NCBI RefSeq assembly: GCF_013177635.1
Contig: NZ_CP030944.1
Location: forward strand, 186,001 to 250,000
From: Arcobacter aquimarinus
GTDB lineage: Bacteria > Campylobacterota > Campylobacteria > Campylobacterales > Arcobacteraceae
Reading direction: 5' to 3'
Length of the DNA stretch: 64,000 nt
The notes beneath the pieces are model-generated. The model worked only from the letters and a program-made list of their open reading frames with translations, was not told the DNA's origin and made no database searches. Numbering within the stretch: the stretch's first letter is position 1; each line of letters opens with the position of its first letter. Position numbers and translations under genes: made by a program. Of this stretch, positions 59,501 to 64,000 are shown one piece after another.

Positions 59501-61189
59501 AACACTCATTCAGGTGAAACAGGACTAGATGGAACAATTACTCAATATTCTGATAAGGATAAAACACAGGTAATAGGAACATTAGTTATAAATAATATAG
59601 ATGGTGTTATTTTTGCAGATGGTAAAACTATTGGTAATGTTACAATTGAAAAAAATATTTCAACATTAGAATATGAAGTTGATTTTAGTGCAGCATTAAA
59701 AACAGGTACAGATGGAGTTTTAAGTGTAAAGATTAGTAATGTTCCAGAAGGTGCAAGCTTTAATTTACAAGATATTAAAAATTTAGGAAATGGAGTTTGG
59801 GAAGTAATAGTTCCAGCTGGAGCTAAATCAATTGATTATAACAATATAAAAATGATTGTTCCAGAAGGTACAAAATATGTTGATTTAAAAATTACAGCAA
59901 CAGCAAGTTCACAAGCTGCTTGTAGCTTAAATAATGTAAAAGAGGCAATAGATAGCGATGCAACTCTTTATGCAGTAAGTGAGTCTGAACAAGCTAAAAT
60001 GAATTCGTTTAAATATAACTTAGTATTAACTATAGACAATTCTGGAAGTATGAAAGGTGATAAGATAACTTTAGCAAAAACTGCAATGGTTAATTTAGTA
60101 AATAAATATACAGAATTAGGAGAGGTTAAAGTATTCTTAACTACATTTAGTAATACAGCAGAAATCAAAGGAGTTTGGGTTGATTCACAAACAGCTATAA
60201 ATTTAATAAATAATATTTCTACGAAAAATATGACAAATTATGATGATGCATTGTTGAAAGTTATTAATACAATGAATTCTACACCAGTACCTTATAGTGA
60301 TGGAAAAAGTGTTTCTTATTTTGTATCTGATGGGCAACCAAATTATGGGATGAAACAAGATAGTAACGGTGAGTGGGTATTAAATACTAGTGCAAATGGT
60401 GTAAATCAAACATTATCTACACAATTTAAGAGTTTAGATATTGACAAATCATATGCTATTGGAATAGGAACAAGTTCATTAAATACACATTTAAATGCAG
60501 TGTCAAATGATGTAACAATTATCTCTAATGCTACACAATTGAGTCAAACTTTAGAAGATACAGTTCAAGAATTATTAGTTGAAGGTAACTTCTTAGATAA
60601 TGTTATTGGTGGAGATGGAAAAATTACAGCTGATACTATTACATTTGAAGGAACGGTATATACAAAAGATACATTCCCAATAAATGGAATAGTTAGTGGT
60701 GATAATCATATTAAATTAACAGTTGATTTTGAAACAGGTGAATATAAATATTATGCTAAATCTTCTAAATTTACAGAGGAAATAAAAGTATTTACAGTTG
60801 AAGCTAGTGATAACAATGGAGATAAAGTAAAATATGATATTGAAGCTGAAGTCAAAGTTATTAATGAAAAAGCTGAAAATGTTCAACAATTAACTGGAGA
60901 AGATATAGATTTATCTAAAGTTATTACTAAAACTACAGATGTTATTGATATGGAAAATAGTGATACAAGTGATAAATTAAAAGTTGAATTACAAGATATT
61001 TTAGATTTAAATAATAAAGAATTAATAATAAAAGGAGATTTGGGAGATATTGTAGAACTTGATAAGCCAGCTACTGATTGGGTAAAAGGACAAACTCAAC
61101 AAATTGATGGAAAGAATTATAATGTTTATACTAATGCAACAGTAAAATTGTTGATAGAAGATGATATTGATGTTATTCCAGATATTTAA
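44570..61189 (+). CDS. Giant LapA-like type I-secreted adhesin, 5539 residues
   Basis: In order: an N-terminal retention module (about 1-130); a di-alanine site DAAAAGG at 142-148 that fits LapG-type cleavage; one divergent Calx-beta-like domain (about 215-325); 24 repeats of 148 residues (328-3879) of Calx-beta type; further beta domains; two von Willebrand A modules with full MIDAS sets (Asp4561 and Asp5156, each in DNSGSM, plus TNYDDAL and FVSDGQP); and a C-terminal region like T1SS target domains, ending NYNVYTNATVKLLI. Only one degenerate RTX-like stretch (MGGNDFIAI) is seen. It should be exported by the upstream transporter and held at the outer membrane. Confidence 0.93.
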   Translation: MKLTIKSDNQVKIIDLNKDLELSAVKGEQYVFSNGFTSYTLNFKDDQQTVSLQFNVDGKVIKIDLKGIVPFLQENSSEIENPTAIIINKTINEGSIDNVIQNDAFNGSEIIDKLEALITNPVDLGKDLTLISDFQTLIEALDAAAAGGEQGTSNTNASSFNSIFSPLEDSLNDIGETDIWENLSESISSVPVDTGTPIGIVSEITPIINVNIKLFPVKVDVIEGENAIYKLTLTDDEGNPIIAIEDIEVTFRYTYITASGDDIIEVKSVIIPAGSSEITFEVETINDNIYEITEEFTIEIETVSNQEQFDSVVIDNTPILTVINDEDDNNPDTPDVPTDGDKPVVSIVATDAVATEGPTDTATFTISQTNTSNFDTKVKVTLNLTEITKEDISKVEYTDANGNTVTLTSSQIDALVAGTFEVVIPKGSTGTPSFTFTATDDDIYEISEGFGLSISNAENATLGTSSATAVINDEDDNNPDTPDVPTDGDKPVVSIVATDAVATEGPTDTATFTISQTNTSNFDTKVKVTLNLTEITKEDISKVEYTDANGNTVTLTSSQIDALVAGTFEVVIPKGSTGTPSFTFTATDDDIYEISEGFGLSISNAENATLGTSSATAVINDEDDNNPDTPDVPTDGDKPVVSIVATDAVATEGPTDTATFTISQTNTSNFDTKVKVTLNLTEITKEDISKVEYTDANGNTVTLTSSQIDALVAGTFEVVIPKGSTGTPSFTFTATDDDIYEISEGFGLSISNAENATLGTSSATAVINDEDDNNPDTPDVPTDGDKPVVSIVATDAVATEGPTDTATFTISQTNTSNFDTKVKVTLNLTEITKEDISKVEYTDANGNTVTLTSSQIDALVAGTFEVVIPKGSTGTPSFTFTATDDDIYEISEGFGLSISNAENATLGTSSATAVINDEDDNNPDTPDVPTDGDKPVVSIVATDAVATEGPTDTATFTISQTNTSNFDTKVKVTLNLTEITKEDISKVEYTDANGNTVTLTSSQIDALVAGTFEVVIPKGSTGTPSFTFTATDDDIYEISEGFGLSISNAENATLGTSSATAVINDEDDNNPDTPDVPTDGDKPVVSIVATDAVATEGPTDTATFTISQTNTSNFDTKVKVTLNLTEITKEDISKVEYTDANGNTVTLTSSQIDALVAGTFEVVIPKGSTGTPSFTFTATDDDIYEISEGFGLSISNAENATLGTSSATAVINDEDDNNPDTPDVPTDGDKPVVSIVATDAVATEGPTDTATFTISQTNTSNFDTKVKVTLNLTEITKEDISKVEYTDANGNTVTLTSSQIDALVAGTFEVVIPKGSTGTPSFTFTATDDDIYEISEGFGLSISNAENATLGTSSATAVINDEDDNNPDTPDVPTDGDKPVVSIVATDAVATEGPTDTATFTISQTNTSNFDTKVKVTLNLTEITKEDISKVEYTDANGNTVTLTSSQIDALVAGTFEVVIPKGSTGTPSFTFTATDDDIYEISEGFGLSISNAENATLGTSSATAVINDEDDNNPDTPDVPTDGDKPVVSIVATDAVATEGPTDTATFTISQTNTSNFDTKVKVTLNLTEITKEDISKVEYTDANGNTVTLTSSQIDALVAGTFEVVIPKGSTGTPSFTFTATDDDIYEISEGFGLSISNAENATLGTSSATAVINDEDDNNPDTPDVPTDGDKPVVSIVATDAVATEGPTDTATFTISQTNTSNFDTKVKVTLNLTEITKEDISKVEYTDANGNTVTLTSSQIDALVAGTFEVVIPKGSTGTPSFTFTATDDDIYEISEGFGLSISNAENATLGTSSATAVINDEDDNNPDTPDVPTDGDKPVVSIVATDAVATEGPTDTATFTISQTNTSNFDTKVKVTLNLTEITKEDISKVEYTDANGNTVTLTSSQIDALVAGTFEVVIPKGSTGTPSFTFTATDDDIYEISEGFGLSISNAENATLGTSSATAVINDEDDNNPDTPDVPTDGDKPVVSIVATDAVATEGPTDTATFTISQTNTSNFDTKVKVTLNLTEITKEDISKVEYTDANGNTVTLTSSQIDALVAGTFEVVIPKGSTGTPSFTFTATDDDIYEISEGFGLSISNAENATLGTSSATAVINDEDDNNPDTPDVPTDGDKPVVSIVATDAVATEGPTDTATFTISQTNTSNFDTKVKVTLNLTEITKEDISKVEYTDANGNTVTLTSSQIDALVAGTFEVVIPKGSTGTPSFTFTATDDDIYEISEGFGLSISNAENATLGTSSATAVINDEDDNNPDTPDVPTDGDKPVVSIVATDAVATEGPTDTATFTISQTNTSNFDTKVKVTLNLTEITKEDISKVEYTDANGNTVTLTSSQIDALVAGTFEVVIPKGSTGTPSFTFTATDDDIYEISEGFGLSISNAENATLGTSSATAVINDEDDNNPDTPDVPTDGDKPVVSIVATDAVATEGPTDTATFTISQTNTSNFDTKVKVTLNLTEITKEDISKVEYTDANGNTVTLTSSQIDALVAGTFEVVIPKGSTGTPSFTFTATDDDIYEISEGFGLSISNAENATLGTSSATAVINDEDDNNPDTPDVPTDGDKPVVSIVATDAVATEGPTDTATFTISQTNTSNFDTKVKVTLNLTEITKEDISKVEYTDANGNTVTLTSSQIDALVAGTFEVVIPKGSTGTPSFTFTATDDDIYEISEGFGLSISNAENATLGTSSATAVINDEDDNNPDTPDVPTDGDKPVVSIVATDAVATEGPTDTATFTISQTNTSNFDTKVKVTLNLTEITKEDISKVEYTDANGNTVTLTSSQIDALVAGTFEVVIPKGSTGTPSFTFTATDDDIYEISEGFGLSISNAENATLGTSSATAVINDEDDNNPDTPDVPTDGDKPVVSIVATDAVATEGPTDTATFTISQTNTSNFDTKVKVTLNLTEITKEDISKVEYTDANGNTVTLTSSQIDALVAGTFEVVIPKGSTGTPSFTFTATDDDIYEISEGFGLSISNAENATLGTSSATAVINDEDDNNPDTPDVPTDGDKPVVSIVATDAVATEGPTDTATFTISQTNTSNFDTKVKVTLNLTEITKEDISKVEYTDANGNTVTLTSSQIDALVAGTFEVVIPKGSTGTPSFTFTATDDDIYEISEGFGLSISNAENATLGTSSATAVINDEDDNNPDTPDVPTDGDKPVVSIVATDAVATEGPTDTATFTISQTNTSNFDTKVKVTLNLTEITKEDISKVEYTDANGNTVTLTSSQIDALVAGTFEVVIPKGSTGTPSFTFTATDDDIYEISEGFGLSISNAENATLGTSSATAVINDEDDNNPDTPDVPTDGDKPVVSIVATDAVATEGPTDTATFTISQTNTSNFDTKVKVTLNLTEITKEDISKVEYTDANGNTVTLTSSQIDALVAGTFEVVIPKGSTGTPSFTFTATDDDIYEISEGFGLSISNAENATLGTSSATAVINDEDDNNPDTPDVPTDGDKPVVSIVATDAVATEGPTDTATFTISQTNTSNFDTKVKVTLNLTEITKEDISKVEYTDANGNTVTLTSSQIDALVAGTFEVVIPKGSTGTPSFTFTATDDDIYEISEGFGLSISNAENATLGTSSATAVINDEDDNNPDTPDVPTDGDKPVVSIVATDAVATEGPTDTATFTISQTNTSNFDTKVKVTLNLTEITKEDISKVEYTDANGNTVTLTSSQIDALVAGTFEVVIPKGSTGTPSFTFTATDDDIYEISEGFGLSISNAENATLGTSSATAVINDEDDNNPDTPDVPTDGDKPVVSIVATDAVATEGPTDTATFTISQTNTSNFDTKVKVTLNLTEITKEDISKVEYTDANGNTVTLTSSQIDALVAGTFEVVIPKGSTGTPSFTFTATDDDIYEISEGFGLSISNAENATLGTSSATAVINDEDDNNPDTPDVPTDGDKPILIITGSIVEEKESGISTGEKVLGTVEISISNGKFFTEDLNITLSTGQVVTIKAGETTTGPINVETNRIDDYYKQGTTTYDVSIQEVSNSKIDITGKTATITINDDVDPIGIEITATATAPKIIDVNTEFNDLTGVKISATDTDGNLKNISVVTGTNHDGFGVEGNTTGSGASSELGNLGNGKSEKLIFEFDKDINSLDVAFAWRHNGETARITFINDGNIVGYAEVKGGGSNTKAKVNYYTPDGELIRSVEAQGGTDRVDLSYTFELVNNDGSLGTFDQVEFTAPNHDDDYLINKITYKEVLNPEIIDVSADNGSVTFDVQLQHPPQGNATAKIEVNGVIYNNVVINATGRATLTVDGKDLGDLSNVVIKVLEINGGNYEKVNSVEKTFDFTPVLKSTDDSMITNEDETYTLKVTDFGEVSVNTKEFKITELPNLESGKLYLLVKEGETIIDKEGNISVATQDTKIEIFENQIIKLADVGAEKVIFEPKINSDIDGSFKFEVGDGNGKFSDEYTTVIKINAVSDTPTTSIDAVKLSSGEYTVEINAALRDIDGSETLTVKISNVPNGAELSSTKYEVTKNSDGSWNVKVPAGSTSISDTLVMNNVPQGTDWVNLKITATATEKNDNNDGKNFAIAEANDSTVHSVGESDQVCMESFKYNIMITLDNSGSMRGDKITLAKTAMVNLVNKYTDLGEVRVTLNVFNQYGEIKGLWVTPAEAISLIDQITASGGTNYDDALLKNIDTLSKNPAPLDGKTISYFVSDGQPTYKMVKNSNGEWNISGNGSTTESVTKEIADQFKNLNIDESYAIGIGTSELNTHLNNITDDVTVISDANQLSDTLEGTIQELIYEGTVADNISGGDVKVKIDTIVIDGKTYTKDTFPINGVITGDNKIKLTFNFETGEYKYYAKSSKFSVENVGFKVNASDVNGDTTTFDVGLKVSVISEVYTPVTSIDVRKISSFEDINEIVAKVGNKTYNISDILNNKGSYTELKNIGNNTTTSATNIIVNENLDNNDFLKASSADNIIVINANLNGNAKIEPMGGNDFIAILGDLKGYNNTLNDSAGKDTLFLGKASTYYSWNINTHSGETGLDGTITQYSDKDKTQVIGTLVINNIDGVIFADGKTIGNVTIEKNISTLEYEVDFSAALKTGTDGVLSVKISNVPEGASFNLQDIKNLGNGVWEVIVPAGAKSIDYNNIKMIVPEGTKYVDLKITATASSQAACSLNNVKEAIDSDATLYAVSESEQAKMNSFKYNLVLTIDNSGSMKGDKITLAKTAMVNLVNKYTELGEVKVFLTTFSNTAEIKGVWVDSQTAINLINNISTKNMTNYDDALLKVINTMNSTPVPYSDGKSVSYFVSDGQPNYGMKQDSNGEWVLNTSANGVNQTLSTQFKSLDIDKSYAIGIGTSSLNTHLNAVSNDVTIISNATQLSQTLEDTVQELLVEGNFLDNVIGGDGKITADTITFEGTVYTKDTFPINGIVSGDNHIKLTVDFETGEYKYYAKSSKFTEEIKVFTVEASDNNGDKVKYDIEAEVKVINEKAENVQQLTGEDIDLSKVITKTTDVIDMENSDTSDKLKVELQDILDLNNKELIIKGDLGDIVELDKPATDWVKGQTQQIDGKNYNVYTNATVKLLIEDDIDVIPDI
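45531..56254 (+). repeat. 24 tandem copies of a 444-bp unit inside the adhesin gene
   Basis: The sequence repeats with an exact 444-base period from 45551 to 56206 (24 units). The identical tract starts 20 bases earlier and runs 48 bases further. The text repeats in phase every 2220 bases (five units) and I saw no base difference between copies. Each unit encodes 148 residues: a linker DNNPDTPDVPTDGDKP and a Calx-beta-like domain. The period is a multiple of three, so gain or loss of units keeps the frame. Confidence 0.95.
57841..59090 (+). repeat. von Willebrand A module, copy 1 of an internal duplication
   Basis: About 415 codons: a beta domain (KISNVPNGAEL), a VWA domain with DNSGSMRGDK, and a trailing domain (YTKDTFPINGVITGD, FETGEYKYYAKSSKF). 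It matches 59641-60870 throughout. The core near 58240-58340 is almost identical in DNA to 60025-60125. Confidence 0.85.
59641..60870 (+). repeat. von Willebrand A module, copy 2 of an internal duplication
   Basis: Matches copy 1 in domain order (KISNVPEGASF, DNSGSMKGDK, YTKDTFPINGIVSGD, FETGEYKYYAKSSKF) but has diverged clearly outside the MIDAS helix region. The two MIDAS aspartates are 595 codons apart. Confidence 0.85.
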
Positions 61190-61215
61190 AAAGAAGAGAA
61201 AATTCTCTTCTTTTT
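61188..61215 (+). terminator. Terminator after the adhesin gene
   Basis: A 13-base inverted repeat (arm AAAAAGAAGAGAA, two-base loop) starts at the adhesin stop codon and ends in a T-run at 61211-61215. The next gene begins only 20 bases later, so it needs read-through or its own promoter. Confidence 0.8.
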
Positions 61216-61234
61216 ATAACAATAGAGTAAGTAA

Positions 61235-62038
61235 ATGAGACAAACAAAAATAGATGATTTTTTAGAACTTGAACATCATAATAAAGAACTTGAAAAAAAA
61301 ATACAAGAAGAAGTTGCAAAAAATAGAGAAAAAGACAAATTGATGTTTCAACAATCAAAATTAGCATCTCTAGGTGAAATGTTAGGAAATATATCTCATC
61401 AATGGAGGCAACCACTTATGGAAATAAATTCTTTATTTTTACCAATCGAAGCAAAACTTTCTTTAACAGATACTTTAGATAAAGAGGAAGTTTTAGAAGC
61501 TATACAAAAATTGAATCATATCACGCGATATATGTCAAATACAATTGATGATTTTACAGATTTTTTTTCAACAGATAAAGAGAAAATAAAATTTAAACTC
61601 TTAGAACAAATAAATTCAACAATAAATATTATAAGTGGAGGATTAAAAGCACATAATATAAAACTTGACATCATAATCCAAAAAAATCCAGAGTTAATAG
61701 GATATAAAAATGATTATTCACAAGTTTTAATAAATATAATTAGTAATGCAAAAGATATTTTAGTGCAAAGAAAAATAGAAAATCCATATATTAAAATCTC
61801 TATATTTGAAGAAAATAATAATATTGTGACAACTGTTGAAGATAATGCTGGAGGAATAAATGTAATTCCTATTGAAAAAATATTTGAACCTTTTTTTACA
61901 TATCAAAAAACAAATGGTTCAGGACTTGGCTTATTTATGTCAAAATTGATTATAGAAAAAAATTTAAATGGAAAATTAGAAGTAAAAAATTATTCGCAAG
62001 GTGCTTTTTTTAAGATAACAATTCCGAAAAACTAGATT
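61235..62038 (+). CDS. Soluble histidine kinase next to the adhesin
   Basis: 266 residues with no membrane segment or recognisable sensor domain. A short coiled coil (about 8-40) leads into the HisKA helix with His55 in ISHQWRQPL. The ATPase domain follows with NIISNAKDIL, VEDNAGGI and GSGLGLFMSK. The kinase core is closely similar in wording to that of the two-SBP kinase at 35647-38016. No response regulator lies beside it. It starts 45 bases after the adhesin stop, past a terminator, with only a weak ribosome site. It may sense through a partner protein. Confidence 0.85.
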
Positions 62039-62069
62039 TTACTTCATTTTGTATTCAAACTAATTTAGA

Positions 62070-62075
62070 TATAAT
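62070..62075 (+). promoter_or_regulatory. Predicted -10 box for the transketolase gene
   Basis: TATAAT 42 bases before the tkt start, in the 79-base gap after the soluble kinase gene, with an AGGA ribosome site further down. Confidence 0.45.
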
Positions 62076-62117
62076 CCACAAAAAAATTAGAAAACCTCAC
62101 TTTCAAATAGGATATTT

Positions 62118-64000
62118 ATGTCAAAACAATTACTTCAAAAACAAGCAGATACAATCAGATTTTTAGCAGCTGATATGGTACAACAAGCAAACTCAGGACA
62201 TCCAGGTGCTCCTATGGGACTTGCAGATATTGCAACTGTATTAAGTAAACACTTAAATGTAAACCCAGCTGATGAAAAATGGCTAAATAGAGATAGATTA
62301 GTTTTTTCAGGTGGACATGCTACTGGATTAGTTTATTCATTATTACATCTTTGGGGGTTTAATGTATCGATTAATGATATGAAAAACTTCAGACAAACAC
62401 ATTCTAAAACTCCTGGACATCCAGAATATGGTCATACTCATGGTATAGAAATTACAACTGGACCATTAGGTCAAGGTATTGCAAATGCAGTAGGTTTTTC
62501 AATGGCCGCAAAATATGCTCAAAATCTTCTTGGACGTGATGTTATCAATCATAAAGTTTATTGTTTATGTGGAGATGGAGATTTACAAGAGGGAATCTCT
62601 TATGAAGCAACATCAACTGCTGGACACTTAAAACTTGATAATTTGGTAATTATTTATGATTCAAATAATATTACAATTGAAGGTGATACTTCTTTATCTT
62701 GGAGTGAAAATGTTAAAAAAAGATTCCAAGCTATTGATTTTGAAGTTATTGAAATAGATGGACATAATTTTGAACAGATTGATAAAGCATTGGTTACTGC
62801 GAAAGCATCTACACTTCCTGTATTAATTATTGCAAAAACAGCTATCGCTAAAGGTGCTGTAACAATGGAAGGAAGTCATCATTCTCATGGAGCACCATTA
62901 GGTGAAGATGAAATTGCTAAATCAAAAGAAAAAGCTGGATTTGATCCAAAAGAGAAATTTTTTGTACCTGCTGATGTTAAAGGTGCATTTGATAAATTAA
63001 TTGTAGGTTCTACTGCTCAAAATATTTGGAGTGAATCATTATCAGAAGAAGCTAAAACTAAAATAGCTCAACTTCAGAATCCAAACTTTGATTCTATCGA
63101 ATATCCAACATTTGAAGCGGATAGTAGTGTAGCTACAAGAGATTCAAATCATAAAATTTTAAATGCTATTGCAAAAGCAATTCCAGGATTTTTAGGTGGA
63201 AGTGCTGATTTAGGACCTTCAAATAAAACAGAATTAAAAGATATGGGGGATTTTCCAAATGGAAGAAATATCCATTTTGGTATTAAAGAACACGCAATGG
63301 CTGCAATGACTAACGCTATGAATTTATATGGATTATTCAAAGTTTATAGTGCAACATTCTTTGTTTTCTCTGATTATTTAAAACCAAGTGCAAGAATTGC
63401 AGCACTAGCAGGAATTCCTCAACACTTTATTTGGACACATGATTCTATTGGAGTTGGGGAAGATGGACCAACACATCAACCAATTGAGCATTTAACACAA
63501 TTTAGAGCATTACCTAATTTTTATACATTTAGACCTGCTGATGCAAGCGAAAATGTTGAATCTTGGAAAGTTGCTTTAAAAATGAATGCTCCAACAGCGT
63601 TTGTTTGTTCACGTCAAGGTTTAAGAGTTTTAAAAGATGAAAAAGCATTTGGAAGTGTAGCAAATGGAGCATATTTACTTAAAAAAAGAGATAATGCAAA
63701 TATTACTATTATGGCTTCTGGAAGTGAGTTGATGTTGGCACTTCAAACAGCTTGTAAATTAGAAGAAGAGGGAATTTTTGCAAACATTGTTTCTGTTCCT
63801 TGTTATGATTTATTTGTTGAGCAAGAGCAATCTTATATAGATCAAGTAATTGATAAAAATACAAAAGTTTTTGCAGTTGAAGCAGCTAGAGGTTTAGAAT
63901 ATTATAAATTTGCTGATTTTGTATATGGAATGGATACTTTTGGAGCATCAGGACCTGCAAATGATTTATTTGAAGAGTTTGGATTTACTATAGATAAATT
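62118..64000 (+). CDS. tkt: Transketolase, C-terminus beyond the window
   Basis: 627 codons are visible from the ATG at 62118 (AGGA upstream) and the frame is open at the right edge. Since the family is about 640-670 residues, little is missing. The thiamine diphosphate region is clear: NSGHPGAPMGLADI near 27-40, GPLGQGIANAVG, and CGDGDLQEG followed by YDSNNITIEGD. The pyrimidine-domain motif is also present (FGIKEHAMAA), with DSIGVGEDGPTHQP. It moves two-carbon units between sugar phosphates in the pentose phosphate pathway. Confidence 0.95.
   Translation, partial: MSKQLLQKQADTIRFLAADMVQQANSGHPGAPMGLADIATVLSKHLNVNPADEKWLNRDRLVFSGGHATGLVYSLLHLWGFNVSINDMKNFRQTHSKTPGHPEYGHTHGIEITTGPLGQGIANAVGFSMAAKYAQNLLGRDVINHKVYCLCGDGDLQEGISYEATSTAGHLKLDNLVIIYDSNNITIEGDTSLSWSENVKKRFQAIDFEVIEIDGHNFEQIDKALVTAKASTLPVLIIAKTAIAKGAVTMEGSHHSHGAPLGEDEIAKSKEKAGFDPKEKFFVPADVKGAFDKLIVGSTAQNIWSESLSEEAKTKIAQLQNPNFDSIEYPTFEADSSVATRDSNHKILNAIAKAIPGFLGGSADLGPSNKTELKDMGDFPNGRNIHFGIKEHAMAAMTNAMNLYGLFKVYSATFFVFSDYLKPSARIAALAGIPQHFIWTHDSIGVGEDGPTHQPIEHLTQFRALPNFYTFRPADASENVESWKVALKMNAPTAFVCSRQGLRVLKDEKAFGSVANGAYLLKKRDNANITIMASGSELMLALQTACKLEEEGIFANIVSVPCYDLFVEQEQSYIDQVIDKNTKVFAVEAARGLEYYKFADFVYGMDTFGASGPANDLFEEFGFTIDK

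Overview
The window is very AT-rich, with short intergenic gaps and overlapping genes. Gene content (Na+-pumping oadGAB, NnrD/E fusion, SHQWRQPL-type histidine kinases, low G+C codon use) points to a Campylobacterota chromosome, most likely the Arcobacter group. This placement is an inference from gene content, not a database match.

Positions 1-16670 hold an aryl-polyene-type (APE/xanthomonadin/flexirubin-like) pigment cluster in two divergent arms. The minus arm runs leftward from about 10.6 kb past the window edge: FabZ/ApeI-like dehydratase, family 2 glycosyltransferase, LpxL-like acyltransferase, HAL/TAL-family ammonia lyase, FabG-like reductase, small membrane protein, LolA-like carrier, MMPL/RND exporter, AMP-forming ligase, ABC ATPase, ABC-2 permease and the first codons of a probable acyl carrier protein. 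The plus arm holds a flavin-dependent halogenase-like enzyme, ACP, ketosynthase, chain-length-factor-like partner, ApeP-like dehydratase, a secreted alpha/beta hydrolase with a beta-helix-like tail, and an O-methyltransferase-like enzyme. The logic would be: the lyase makes an aryl acid, the ligase loads it on ACP, KS/CLF plus reductase and dehydratases build the polyene, tailoring enzymes decorate it, and the acyltransferase, LolA and MMPL parts fix it to a lipid and move it to the outer membrane.

Positions 16770-23701 are a housekeeping run: cdsA, dxr, two small envelope-type proteins, an RBBP9-like hydrolase, tsaD, a SUI1 protein, nnrD/E, cutA, thiG. A tRNA array follows (Pro, His, Arg, Leu, Gly, terminator, then second copies of Arg and Gly) behind a consensus sigma70 promoter. 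The oadGAB sodium-pump operon is on the minus strand, followed by an AraC/GyrI regulator, a YrbG-type cation exchanger, a chemoreceptor with a CheR-type tether, a solitary SauUSI-like putative type IV restriction enzyme (PLD nuclease + helicase + DUF3427-like) and a PsiE-family protein.

Positions 35647-62038 form a surface-adhesin locus: a response regulator and a kinase with two periplasmic solute-binding domains, divergent from a type I secretion system (TolC with an SPOR-like tail, LapB-like ABC transporter, HlyD-family adaptor), then a 5539-residue LapA-like adhesin, then a second, soluble kinase. The adhesin has a LapG-type di-alanine site, 24 tandem copies of a 444-bp Calx-beta-like unit in which I saw no base differences, two duplicated von Willebrand A modules and a C-terminal secretion region. 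The window closes inside a transketolase gene.

The most interesting points are the halogenase-containing APE cluster, the exact 24-copy repeat with in-frame length, the TolC-SPOR fusion, the hydrolase-beta-helix fusion, and the SauUSI-like enzyme. I see no CRISPR array, insertion sequence or prophage.
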